Assembly: GCA_964489525.1 (NCBI GenBank)
Contig: CAZAYY010000005.1
Coordinates: forward strand, 124,001 to 188,000
Reading direction: 5' to 3'
DNA: 64,000 nucleotides
Source of the DNA: CAZAYY01 sp964489525
GTDB lineage: Bacteria > Chloroflexota > Anaerolineae > Anaerolineales > JABWBV01
The translations under genes and the position numbers were made by a program. How positions within the stretch are numbered: position 1 is the stretch's first letter; each line of letters starts with the position of its first letter. Positions 9,120 to 17,690 of this stretch are shown here, piece by piece. The notes below the pieces were generated by a model, which was given only the letters and a program-made list of their open reading frames with translations, ran no database searches and had not been told where the DNA came from.

Positions 9120-9563
9120 TATTATGCCTCCATGTTTAATACCGGTTGGAAAACCGGAGAGTAATCCTGTATTTGCGCTACCTGCATTGGTTTGGGCATT
9201 GGTGTGTTCCAAAAGGGATAAAACACTCCAGAACTGCAAGGGTTACGTTATTCGCCAGCCCGGTTTATGCAAAGTGTGTCCAAAAGATTGGTCATTTTCT
9301 TGTGCAAAGCCGCGACCCTACACAGCAATAATTTATTAATTTTCGACTTCAGGCAAACAGAGGGATTATATCAAAATGAGAGAGATTCGAATATGAACAT
9401 AAGATGAGTCGGCGGTCCTCGCGCCCCGCTGGGGCGGAAGCACGGTTGAAACCGTGATGACACGGGGAGAGGGAGTATTGCAGTTTGCGATGCGGATTTG
9501 CCCTGGTGTCTAAAACTACGGTATAATTCATCAAAACAATTGTTCTACTAAGGCAATCAAACC
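9120..9563. other. 444-base divergent intergenic region with paired hairpins
   Basis: Between divergent pdhA and nurA. I see no convincing coding frame. Two adjacent perfect hairpins lie at 9422-9436 (CGCCCC-gct-GGGGCG) and 9441-9456 (CACGGTT-ga-AACCGTG), with no T-run after either, so they are not typical terminators. They may be a small repeat element or a structured leader. The nurA promoter is at the right end. Confidence 0.5.
9498..9527 (+). promoter_or_regulatory. predicted sigma-70 promoter of the nurA operon
   Basis: TTGCCC (9498-9503) and a perfect TATAAT (9522-9527) are separated by 18 bases. Transcription would begin near 9534, about 30 bases before the NurA start. Not tested against background frequency. 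Confidence 0.55.
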
Positions 9564-10742
9564 ATGACCGTAAATTTTCAACAAGTGCGCGAACAAATTT
9601 ACAAGATGGGCGAACAAGCTTCACTCAGCGAACAGCGCCTGCAGGAATACCTGAAAAAGGCGCTCGAAGTGCTGGAGAAAAATGCGAATAACCTGGACAT
9701 TTTGCGCGACAAAGTTCGCAGTGCGGTGGTGTTTAACCCCAATTTACGCTCGGCTTTGCCGCTCCACGAACCCTTGAGCGCCTGCTACCCTGTGGGCAGC
9801 CCCCCGAACCAGGGCAGCCTGCTGGCTGCGGATGGCTCGCAAATCAACCCCGACCGGCACGCATCCGTGGACTACTGCCTGGTGAACGTGGGAGCCATCC
9901 AGGTTTCACTTGAAAACAAAGGGGCACCTACACCCACCATCCAAAGCAGGCTGCTGTACGCAGAAGAAATGTACACCCCCTTTGGCAGGGTAACCGAGCA
10001 GTGGGTGGCCCTGATGCGCGATATCAGCGAACGCAAACTGCTGGCCGAACTGGCCGAAGGGCAGCAAGGACCCATTATCACGCTGACCGATGGGCCATTG
10101 GAGCTGTGGATTGGCCGAGAAACGCAGTTCGAACAGGAATATAAAGATCGATTTAATGAATATCTGCACACCCTTAAGCAAATGAAACTGCTAAACGCCT
10201 CCACAGCCGGATATGTGGATAAGCCCGGCTCCGACCTGGTGGTGCGGCTGGTGGAAATTGCCGAGATGGATCTCAGCCAGCTGAACGAGGCCGTCCAACA
10301 CCGCACGCTGCAAGGGCTGACGGATTCGGAAATCTTTTCCCGAATGCTGCAGCCGGGCGAGCGGTCAGCGGTTTTTGGCATCCAATCCAAAATGTCAATC
10401 CGCTATCCAGAAGATATCGCTCTGCATTTCTTTTATCTCAACGTTGGCCGGGAAGGCCACCCTTACGTGGTTCGGGTGGAAATCCCCGCCTGGGTAAGCC
10501 AGCAGGCAGAAATGCTTGGAGAACTTCATGCGGTACTGGTGAGCCAGTGCCGGGCGTTGGGGGCGCGTCCCTACCCCTACCTGCTGCACCGGGCGCATGA
10601 AGTGGCGGTGGTCAGCAAGGACGAAAAAGAACAAATCGAAAATATGATTGCGGTTGAACTGCGCCAACGAGGCCTGGACGTGGGCAGCAAAAGCAGCAAA
10701 CAATCCGCCAAAGATGTCACAGGGAATCGAAAGCGCTACTAA
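9564..10742 (+). CDS. nurA: NurA domain 5'-3' nuclease
   Basis: 392 residues. The NurA signature LLAADGSQINPDRHASVDY (about 90-108) carries the first metal-binding Asp. A second acidic cluster, ITLTDGPLELW, is near 172. The C-terminal part has HFFYLNVG and PYPYLLHRAHEVAVVSKDEK, as in NurA. The family makes DNA ends single-stranded together with the HerA translocase, which follows one gene downstream. There is no good Shine-Dalgarno before the ATG. No Mre11 or Rad50 gene lies beside it, unlike the archaeal operons. Confidence 0.85.
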   Translation: MTVNFQQVREQIYKMGEQASLSEQRLQEYLKKALEVLEKNANNLDILRDKVRSAVVFNPNLRSALPLHEPLSACYPVGSPPNQGSLLAADGSQINPDRHASVDYCLVNVGAIQVSLENKGAPTPTIQSRLLYAEEMYTPFGRVTEQWVALMRDISERKLLAELAEGQQGPIITLTDGPLELWIGRETQFEQEYKDRFNEYLHTLKQMKLLNASTAGYVDKPGSDLVVRLVEIAEMDLSQLNEAVQHRTLQGLTDSEIFSRMLQPGERSAVFGIQSKMSIRYPEDIALHFFYLNVGREGHPYVVRVEIPAWVSQQAEMLGELHAVLVSQCRALGARPYPYLLHRAHEVAVVSKDEKEQIENMIAVELRQRGLDVGSKSSKQSAKDVTGNRKRY

Positions 10743-10762
10743 AAACCAGAGTGGAGGTATTC

Positions 10763-11380
10763 ATGCAAAAAGGGATTGAAATCGGCCGGCTACTTCGGGC
10801 TGGCACAAATGGGTTCGTGGTCGGCTGCCGGGTTTCCCAGGTGGAAACGCCCAATTTTGGCGGGTTGGTGCGGGTCAGCCTGGGGCCTAATTACCAGATT
10901 TATGGATTGATTTACGACATTCACATTGATGACGATGGATTGGTCCGCCAGTTAATCACCGCAGGAGATGTGGACCAGAGCATTATTGCCGACAACCGTG
11001 AGAACCGCAACATCCCCCTGGAAATCAGCGTACTTTCGGTGGGCTACCGGCAAAACGGCCAGGTGCGCCACCTGCTGCCGCCCCGCCCGCCCCTGAGCCT
11101 GGACATGATTTACACCTGCTCGCCGGATGAACTGCGCGAATTCACCCAGGCAGGCCGGTTTGGCTATTTCCGGCATGTGCTGCGGGCCAAGGATGCGCCC
11201 ATTGGCGAACTGCTGGCCGCCCACATCAGCCAGGCAGACGAAGCCCACCGGGAGACTGGCAAAACCGATTGGACTGAAAAAGCCGCAGAAGAATTGATTG
11301 TGCTGCTGCGGGAAGATTACCCCACTTTGATGGGCGTGCTGCAAGCCCTGGGCGATGCCATCCCGGCGCTGTGGCAATAA
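10763..11380 (+). CDS. small protein between NurA and HerA, possible HAS-barrel-like subunit
   Basis: 205 residues from ATG 10763, which has GTGGAGG six bases upstream (the in-frame GTG 10751 is part of that site). The N-terminal 60 residues (IGRLLRAGTNGFVVGCRVSQ, then LVRVSLGPNYQIYGLIYDI) look like the beta-barrel start of HerA-type proteins, in which a HAS barrel precedes the ATPase. The rest is helical, with no known catalytic motif. Its place between nurA and herA with short spacers (20 and 12 bases) argues for a role in the same complex, perhaps docking. Function is inferred from context only. Confidence 0.65.
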   Translation: MQKGIEIGRLLRAGTNGFVVGCRVSQVETPNFGGLVRVSLGPNYQIYGLIYDIHIDDDGLVRQLITAGDVDQSIIADNRENRNIPLEISVLSVGYRQNGQVRHLLPPRPPLSLDMIYTCSPDELREFTQAGRFGYFRHVLRAKDAPIGELLAAHISQADEAHRETGKTDWTEKAAEELIVLLREDYPTLMGVLQALGDAIPALWQ

Positions 11381-11392
11381 GCGGAGGAAACC

Positions 11393-13099
11393 ATGCAAGA
11401 CCCACAACACACTTACATTGGCTACGTGGTCGGCGGCGGGCTGAAAGAAAGCCTACGCATCCGGCTGGAGGTTCCCGCCAACCAGGTCCAGGAAGGGGCT
11501 TTCCTGGTCGTTGAAAGCGGAGACTGGTTCTTTTACGGATTGGTGACCGATTTACAGTTAGGCGCAACCGATGACCGTTTCGCCGACGAGCAAGAAAACC
11601 GCCTTGCGCCAAAACTACGCGAACTGCTGCATGGCAAAACCCTCTTCACCAACGCCGAGCTGCTGCCCGCACTGATGCTGGAAAGCTGGCCCAGCGACCC
11701 TGTCGCCTATGCGAAATGGCGGCAGTCCATTGAAGACGGCCTGCGCGATGAACCCCGCCCGCTGCCCGTGAAAACCATCCCCCCACACCATGCCCGGGTG
11801 CGCCTGGCCGGGCCCGGCGATATCGCCGAGATTTTCGGCAAGGATGAAAAAGGCAATTTTGTGATTGGCTACACCCGCGAGCAGGGTCACCCGGTCCGCA
11901 TCAATTTGCAGAAATTTGTCCAGCGTTCTTCGGGCATTTTCGGCGCAACCGGCACGGGAAAATCTTTCCTCACCCGGATTGTGCTGGCCGGGCTGGTGCA
12001 GTACAACGCCGCCTCGGTGCTGGTGTTCGACATGCACAACGAATATGGCTTTGAAGATACCTCTTCCGACACCCACGCCAAGGTGGTGGGACTGAAAAAC
12101 AAATTCCCCGGCCAGGTGCGCGTGGTCGGCCTGGGCAAAGGTTCGCTGATTCGGAGCAAAGCCCCCGATTTCAACCTGGAAGTGCCCTTTGCAGCGCTGA
12201 TGCCAGAAGATGTGGAAATGCTCAGCCGGGAATTGAACCTGAAAGAAACCACATCCACCACGCTGGAAGCCCTGGTCAACACCTTTAGCCGCCAGGGCTG
12301 GTTTAAAGCATTTAAAGAAATGACCCAGGATACCCTCGTCAATGACGACGGCAAACGCGTCCCCGCCCCGGGCAGCGTGGCAGAATGGGCGAATGACAAC
12401 GGGGTGAACGTGATGGCTGCCGAAGGGCTGCACAGCAAACTGCGCCGGGTGTTCAACAAAGAATACATTGTAGAAAAACCCGCTGCTAACGGCATCCAGG
12501 AAATCATCAAAGCCCTGGAGGCCGGGCAGCATGTGGTTTTGTCTTTCGGGAACCATGAATCTGACCTGGACTACCTACTGGTGAGCAACCTGCTGACCCG
12601 CCATATCCGCGAAGCCTGGGAAAAACGCACCAACCACTACCGCTCGCATGGCGAGAAAGAACCCCGCCCCCTGGTGATTGTGGTAGAAGAAGCCCACAAA
12701 CTGCTCAACCGCGAAATGGCCGCCCAAACCTCGTTCAGCACCATCGCCCGCGAGCTGCGCAAATACTACGTTACCCTGCTGATTATTGACCAGCGGCCCT
12801 CCCAAATTTACGACGAAGTCATGTCCCAGTTGGGCACCCGCATTTCCGGCTGGCTGGGCGATGATGAAGATATCCGGGCGGTTCTTTCGGGCCTGCCGGG
12901 GCGCGACGCCTTGCGCGGAATGCTGGCCCGGCTGCAGCCGAAAGAAGAAGTGCTGCTGCTGGGCTGGGGTGTGCCCATGCCGCTTCCTGTTCGCTCCCGC
13001 AGGTACGACGACGCTTTCTGGCAGGACCTGTTTGCCGGCGGTGGAACGCCGCCAGCCGACAAGTCTACCGACGATTTATTAAAAGAAATCGGATTTTGA
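11393..13099 (+). CDS. herA: HerA-type ATP-dependent DNA translocase/helicase
   Basis: 568 residues. An N-terminal beta-barrel region (1-150) precedes the FtsK/HerA ATPase: Walker A GIFGATGTGKSFLTR near residue 184 and Walker B PLVIVVEEAHKLLN near residue 425. A following IIDQRPSQIYDEVMSQLGTR region contains the sensor/arginine-finger area. HerA forms hexamers that move DNA into the NurA nuclease during end resection. The start ATG 11393 has GCGGAGGAAACC before it. The stop codon overlaps the TTG start of the next gene. Confidence 0.88.
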   Translation: MQDPQHTYIGYVVGGGLKESLRIRLEVPANQVQEGAFLVVESGDWFFYGLVTDLQLGATDDRFADEQENRLAPKLRELLHGKTLFTNAELLPALMLESWPSDPVAYAKWRQSIEDGLRDEPRPLPVKTIPPHHARVRLAGPGDIAEIFGKDEKGNFVIGYTREQGHPVRINLQKFVQRSSGIFGATGTGKSFLTRIVLAGLVQYNAASVLVFDMHNEYGFEDTSSDTHAKVVGLKNKFPGQVRVVGLGKGSLIRSKAPDFNLEVPFAALMPEDVEMLSRELNLKETTSTTLEALVNTFSRQGWFKAFKEMTQDTLVNDDGKRVPAPGSVAEWANDNGVNVMAAEGLHSKLRRVFNKEYIVEKPAANGIQEIIKALEAGQHVVLSFGNHESDLDYLLVSNLLTRHIREAWEKRTNHYRSHGEKEPRPLVIVVEEAHKLLNREMAAQTSFSTIARELRKYYVTLLIIDQRPSQIYDEVMSQLGTRISGWLGDDEDIRAVLSGLPGRDALRGMLARLQPKEEVLLLGWGVPMPLPVRSRRYDDAFWQDLFAGGGTPPADKSTDDLLKEIGF

Positions 13100-14796
13100 G
13101 CAATTTCCTTTTTGAAACCGCCCGGCTGCGCATTCGCCTGGCAAATGAGGGGGACGCCGGGTTGTTCCTCGCATTGTGGAACGACCCGGCAGTGATGCGT
13201 TTTGTGGGTTTCCCGCTGGGGCTGCAAACCAACCTGGATGAAATCCGGGCAAACATCGCCCGGCGGGCAGACGCCCCTTTTACCCGGCTCCTGGTGGTGG
13301 AGCGCAAAGAAGATGGTTCAGCCATTGGGGAATGCAAAATGCAGCAGCCGGATGCAGAAGGCATTGCCGAAACCGATGTTAAACTGCTTCCAGTGTATTG
13401 GGGAAACGGCTATGGAGTAGAGGTGAAACGCGGGTTGGTGGCATACCTGTTCGAACACACCCACTGCCTGGCAGTCCAGGCAACACCCAATGTAGAAAAC
13501 ATTGCCTCCATCAAAATGCAGGAAGCCGTGGGGGCTGTCCGCGTGGGTGAAGGCATTTTCACCTTCCCCGATTCGATGAAAGCCTTCACTACCCCTGTGG
13601 CCCACTACGTATACCGGGTTTACCGCCCAAACAGCGGACAGGCAACCGAAACTGGTGAAAACTCACTCAATCCAACGACTTTGCACCTGGAAAAAGAAAA
13701 CCTGGGGTCGAATCGCCTTGAGACGCGCCGCATCATCCACCTGGATCTGGATGCTTTTTACTGTGCGGTGGAAGAGCAGCGCGACCCATCCCTGAAAGGA
13801 AAGCCGTTCGCGGTGGGTGGAAAACCCACCGAGCGGGGAGTGGTTTCTTCCTGCTCGTACAGCGCCCGGCGCATGGGGGTGCGTTCTGCCATGCCCATGA
13901 GCACAGCCCTGCGCCTGTGTGCCAACCTGCGGATTGTTTCGCCCCACTTTTCGCTTTACGAAAGAGCCTCGCAGGCGGTTATGGGTAGGCTGAGAGCCGT
14001 AACCCCCCTGGTGGAGCAAATCTCCATTGATGAAGCCTTCCTCGATGTTTCTGCGCTGCCTACCCCGGCAGTTGAGCTGGCCCGACACCTGCACACAAGC
14101 ATTCTCAATGAACTGGGTTTGCCAAACTCGGTTGGAATTGCCAGCAACAAACTGGTTGCAAAAATTGCCTCGGAAAGCGGCAAAAGCCAGCACAAAGGAG
14201 AAGGCCCTCCCAACGCCCTGGTGGAAGTGCCGCCGGGCACCGAAGCAGCGTTCCTTGCGCCCCTGGCGGTGCGAATGTTGTGGGGGGTGGGGCCAAAAAC
14301 CGAAAAACGGCTGGAAGAGCAGTTTGGTGTCAAAACCATCGGCGAGCTGGCTGCTGTTTCTGAAAAACTGCTGGAGCAGCACTTTGGCAAGCACGGCTTG
14401 TGGCTTGCCCAGGGAGCCAGAGGAATTGACAACAGCCCCATTGTCACCTGGCACGAACCCAAATCCATCAGCCAGGAAACCACGTTTGTGCGCGACGTGG
14501 CTGACCCGGCATTTCTCGAAAAAACCCTGAAAGAACTGTCCGGGCAGGTAGCCAGCAGCCTTCAGCTGCAGGGGGTAATGGCCAGGACGATCAAAATCAA
14601 GCTGCGCTGGCGCAATTTCACCACGCTGACCCGCCAACACACCCTGGCAATCCCCACCGACCAGCCGGAAGAAATCGCCCGGCTGGCCATCCGGCTGCTG
14701 CACAAAGCCTGGACGCCAGGTTCGGCCGTGCGTTTAATTGGGGTGGGCGCAGCCGGGTTGGAAAAAGAAGTTCGCCAGTTGAAACTGGAAATTTAA
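13096..14796 (+). CDS. GNAT acetyltransferase-DNA polymerase IV fusion
   Basis: 566 residues in one unbroken frame, starting at TTG 13096, which overlaps the HerA stop (TTGA). Residues 1-175 are a RimJ-like GNAT domain (FETARLRIRLANEGDAGLF, PVYWGNGYGVEVKRGLVAYL, NVENIASIKMQEAVGAV). After a linker of about 35 residues, residues 212-566 are a Y-family polymerase: HLDLDAFYCAVEEQRDPSL and SIDEAFLDVS carry the catalytic acids; then come the helix-hairpin-helix region LWGVGPKTEKRLEEQFGVKT and a little-finger domain. The polymerase part alone equals a complete DinB. Translesion synthesis is expected; the job of the acetyltransferase is unknown. A hidden internal start for DinB near 13680 cannot be excluded. 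Confidence 0.85.
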   Translation: MSNFLFETARLRIRLANEGDAGLFLALWNDPAVMRFVGFPLGLQTNLDEIRANIARRADAPFTRLLVVERKEDGSAIGECKMQQPDAEGIAETDVKLLPVYWGNGYGVEVKRGLVAYLFEHTHCLAVQATPNVENIASIKMQEAVGAVRVGEGIFTFPDSMKAFTTPVAHYVYRVYRPNSGQATETGENSLNPTTLHLEKENLGSNRLETRRIIHLDLDAFYCAVEEQRDPSLKGKPFAVGGKPTERGVVSSCSYSARRMGVRSAMPMSTALRLCANLRIVSPHFSLYERASQAVMGRLRAVTPLVEQISIDEAFLDVSALPTPAVELARHLHTSILNELGLPNSVGIASNKLVAKIASESGKSQHKGEGPPNALVEVPPGTEAAFLAPLAVRMLWGVGPKTEKRLEEQFGVKTIGELAAVSEKLLEQHFGKHGLWLAQGARGIDNSPIVTWHEPKSISQETTFVRDVADPAFLEKTLKELSGQVASSLQLQGVMARTIKIKLRWRNFTTLTRQHTLAIPTDQPEEIARLAIRLLHKAWTPGSAVRLIGVGAAGLEKEVRQLKLEI

Positions 14797-14823
14797 CGGC
14801 ATCTCCACCCCCCACCGTAAAAA

Positions 14824-15873
14824 TTACAGGTTGGCCAGCAAAATCTCTTTAACCGGGCGCATCAGGGCAAGCGTGCGGGCCGCAACCGCTTCGCTGACGG
14901 TGCCCAACCCGCAGCTTGGCGTCAGAATGCTGTGATTGCGAAAATCAGCCGGAGCAATGGCAACTCCCTGGCTTTCCGCCCGGCGAGAAATTTGGGTCAG
15001 GCCTTCGAGCAGTTGGCGAGCCACAGACTCCGGGGTAGCCGTCAGGGCATTTTCGTCGTTGGGCACACTTCCCCAGGCAACAATGCCCCCGCGATTCAGG
15101 AACCGGCATAGGGCAGATGGGTAGAGGGAAAGATTTTCAATGAACCCACGTGCATCCAGGTTAAGGATATCCACACGGGTGTCGAGCAGTAAAGACCAAT
15201 CCGTGTTGCCACAGCAGTGCACCCCGGCCAGTGCGCCCTCGGTGTGAATGGCATCAAACACCTCATCCATATAGGCGATGGCCTGTTCGCGGCTGAGCGA
15301 CAGGTAGGCAGAACCAAAAGATGCCATGTATGGCTCATCCACAAACATAATCACATTCGGGCGATGGGCGCGCAGCAAACGGGTTTGCCAGCGGGCCTGC
15401 ATGGCCATGTTCTTAACAATCACGTCGGCCAGCATATCATCATACAGGCTGGCGCGCAGGTTTTGGTCGGTCACGGCCAGGCCAAAACTGATCGGGCCAA
15501 TCACCTGCCCCTTTGCCCAATCCCCAGGCGTGCGGGCGAGAAGTTCCAACATGGCATAAAAGCCCTCGGCAAAGGCCGGAGGCATGCCAAAAACGCCCAG
15601 GTTCTCGCCCAGGTAGTCTTCGTAAAAGCGCTCTAAACCAGCAGAAAGGTCCCGGGTGGTGTCGAAAATGGCCTTTTCCCGAGCTTCATCAATCACAATC
15701 CCGGGCAATGCCGCACTGTATTGGACATAGATGCTCTCGCGAAAATCGCGCCGGGGAAGCTGGGGCCAGACCGGGATATCCAAATTAGAAAGAATGGATT
15801 CAACCAGGGGAACTGGTTGTTTGTGGGGGTAGCTGCCCACGTGCGTGGTTGTAAAATCCAGGGAAGGCGTCAT
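14824..15873 (-). CDS. MetE/UROD-superfamily protein (cobalamin-independent methionine synthase-like)
   Basis: 349 residues from ATG 15873, preceded by GAGGAG; a longer reading would run into the divergent gene. Typical features of the MetE C-terminal barrel are TTTHVGSYPH at the start, KGQVIGPISFGLAVTDQN, FVDEPYM, the metal-ligand-like GVHCCGNTDW and the closing LTPSCGLGTVSEAVAART. The His and two Cys are consistent with zinc for thiol activation. It is about half the length of full MetE and lacks the N-terminal barrel, so it may be a methyltransferase acting on corrinoid or another methyl donor. Specificity is unknown. Confidence 0.75.
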   Translation of the reverse strand: MTPSLDFTTTHVGSYPHKQPVPLVESILSNLDIPVWPQLPRRDFRESIYVQYSAALPGIVIDEAREKAIFDTTRDLSAGLERFYEDYLGENLGVFGMPPAFAEGFYAMLELLARTPGDWAKGQVIGPISFGLAVTDQNLRASLYDDMLADVIVKNMAMQARWQTRLLRAHRPNVIMFVDEPYMASFGSAYLSLSREQAIAYMDEVFDAIHTEGALAGVHCCGNTDWSLLLDTRVDILNLDARGFIENLSLYPSALCRFLNRGGIVAWGSVPNDENALTATPESVARQLLEGLTQISRRAESQGVAIAPADFRNHSILTPSCGLGTVSEAVAARTLALMRPVKEILLANL

Positions 15874-15946
15874 ATGCGGTATACTCCTCGTGAATATTTT
15901 AACCCCTTCCCGGGAAACCGCAAAAAAATAAAATGAGGAAATTCCC

Positions 15947-16762
15947 ATGAAATTTGTAACCTTACATAACGGCGAAAAACTCCCTGTAATCGGCCTGGGA
16001 ACCTGGGCGATGGGCGGGCAAATGACCGCCGACCCCACCCAGGATGAACGCGCCCTCAAAGCGATGCGTTATGCTCTCGAAATTGGGTACACCCATATTG
16101 ACACTGCCGAAATGTACGCAGCCGGCCACACTGAAGAACTCTTGGGCCAGGCCATCCGGGGTTACGACCGGAAGAACCTGTTTATCACCACCAAGGTGCT
16201 GCCCTCAAACCTGCGTTATTCCGACGTCCACCGGGCCTTAGAGGGAAGCCTGGAGCGGCTTGGGACGGATTATGTTGATTTGTACCTGGTCCATTGGCTG
16301 AATCCGGGTATAAAATTGGGTGAAACCTTTAAGGCTCTCAATGAACTGGCCGCCAGCGGCAAGGTGCGCCATGTGGGGGTAAGCAATTTCAACCTGGCCG
16401 AGCTAAAAGAAGCCCAGTCCCTGTGTGCAACCCAAATTGTGACCAACCAGGTGCCGTACAGTGTGGCTACACGCGAATACGTCCACAACGGTGTGGTTGA
16501 TTACTGCCAGGCAAACCAGGTGGTCATCACCGCCTATTCCCCGGTGGAAGTAGGAAAACTTAAAGCCAACCCGACACTTGAAAAAATTGCCATGCGGCAC
16601 AACATCACCCCCTATCAGGCGGCTATGGCCTGGTTGGTACAGCAGCCCTGGGTTATCACCATCCCTATGTCGCATCATCCGAAACACCTGGAAGATAACC
16701 TTGCAGCGGCAGACATTGCACTAACCCCTGAAGAAATGGCGGAACTGACCTCCATTCGGTAA
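15947..16762 (+). CDS. aldo/keto reductase
   Basis: 271 residues. The full catalytic set is visible: Asp in YTHIDTAEMYAAG with its Tyr, Lys in FITTKVLP and His in YLVHWLNPG. The NAD(P)H-binding C-terminal loop is IPMSHHPKHLEDNL. GAGGAAATTCCC precedes the ATG. It reduces aldehydes or ketones with NADPH; the substrate cannot be told. It is the first gene of a plus-strand run (reductase, kinase-like, phosphoesterase, cysteine hydrolase, Nudix) with short gaps. Confidence 0.9.
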   Translation: MKFVTLHNGEKLPVIGLGTWAMGGQMTADPTQDERALKAMRYALEIGYTHIDTAEMYAAGHTEELLGQAIRGYDRKNLFITTKVLPSNLRYSDVHRALEGSLERLGTDYVDLYLVHWLNPGIKLGETFKALNELAASGKVRHVGVSNFNLAELKEAQSLCATQIVTNQVPYSVATREYVHNGVVDYCQANQVVITAYSPVEVGKLKANPTLEKIAMRHNITPYQAAMAWLVQQPWVITIPMSHHPKHLEDNLAAADIALTPEEMAELTSIR

Positions 16763-16786
16763 AACCGCAGCCTTAAGGAGCAAACC

Positions 16787-17590
16787 ATGGAACCATCCAT
16801 ACCAGGCAAACCCATCGCCTATGGCCGCACCGCCGAAATTTACGATTGGGAACCCGGAAAAATCCTGAAGCTGTACCAGCAAGGCTGGTCAGAAAACATC
16901 GTCCGTTATGAAGCAGAAATGACCCACCAGGCCAATGCAACGGGCTACCGGGTTCCGGTGGTGTTCGGACAGGTGGAAGTTAACGGGCGGCCTGGGCTAA
17001 TCCTTGAGAAAAGAGCAGGCGTGCCCCTCACACAAAGCATTTTAAAACAACCCTGGAAAACTACCCAATTGGGCCAGGAAATGGGCCGCTTGCACGCCGA
17101 AATGCATACCTACCAGGCCCCTGGTTTAACGTCCCAGAAAGAACGGCTGCGTAATAAAATTGATTCGGTTAAAGGTGCGCCTGAACCGATTAAACAAGCC
17201 GCCCTGGATGCGGTGGAAACCCTGCCGGATGGCACCCAGCTGTGCCACAACGATTTTCACCCAGAAAACATTCTACACAGCGAAACCCAGCTAACCGTGA
17301 TTGACTGGATAGACGCCACCAGTGGGCACCCATTGGCAGATGTGTCCCGCACCCTGCTGCTGCTAACCCTCGGAGAACTTCCCGACAACCTCGCCTTGAG
17401 GCTTCTGGTTGCTGTGCTGCGCAACCGATTCATTAAATCGTATCAATATGCATATTTTTCAAAAAGCGCTTATTCACCAGCGGAATTAAAGCCCTTTCAA
17501 CTGCCGGTTGCCTTCGCCCGGCTCAGTGAAGACATTGCCCCAGAGCGGGGAAGGCTGGTTAAATTTATTCAGCAAAGTTATCCAGCATAA
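16787..17590 (+). CDS. aminoglycoside phosphotransferase-family kinase (APH/choline kinase fold)
   Basis: 267 residues; AAGGAG lies before ATG 16787. The catalytic loop is CHNDFHPENIL (HxDxxxxN) and the metal-binding Asp is in LTVIDWIDATSGHPLADVSRT. The N-terminal lobe has a Gly-Arg loop (AYGRTAEIYDW) and the Lys in KILKLYQQG. It likely phosphorylates a small molecule or acts as a housekeeping kinase. Nothing points to antibiotic resistance. It is separated from the reductase by 24 bases and is probably cotranscribed with it. Confidence 0.85.
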   Translation: MEPSIPGKPIAYGRTAEIYDWEPGKILKLYQQGWSENIVRYEAEMTHQANATGYRVPVVFGQVEVNGRPGLILEKRAGVPLTQSILKQPWKTTQLGQEMGRLHAEMHTYQAPGLTSQKERLRNKIDSVKGAPEPIKQAALDAVETLPDGTQLCHNDFHPENILHSETQLTVIDWIDATSGHPLADVSRTLLLLTLGELPDNLALRLLVAVLRNRFIKSYQYAYFSKSAYSPAELKPFQLPVAFARLSEDIAPERGRLVKFIQQSYPA

Positions 17591-17690
17591 GATTTGGATT
17601 GCAATATAATTTATCAGCAGAATATTGGATTGGCTTGTATTCGAGGCCGAAATTATCACCGATGAACCCGACCCCAAAGGAGAAAACCCC

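Noticed and set aside
8157..9239. Longer N-terminus for E1 alpha, and similar extensions for the mmdA, MetE-like and DUF2807 genes
   Set aside because: The extensions have non-family sequence and no ribosome-binding site, while the chosen ATGs have good Shine-Dalgarno sequences.
15874..15946. SAM or cobalamin riboswitch before the MetE-like gene
   Set aside because: Only 73 bases separate the divergent genes, too short for these elements, and no matching conserved core is seen.
16787..17590. Antibiotic resistance gene
   Set aside because: The kinase fold is shared by many housekeeping kinases. Nothing in the sequence or context (no mobile element) supports aminoglycoside modification.
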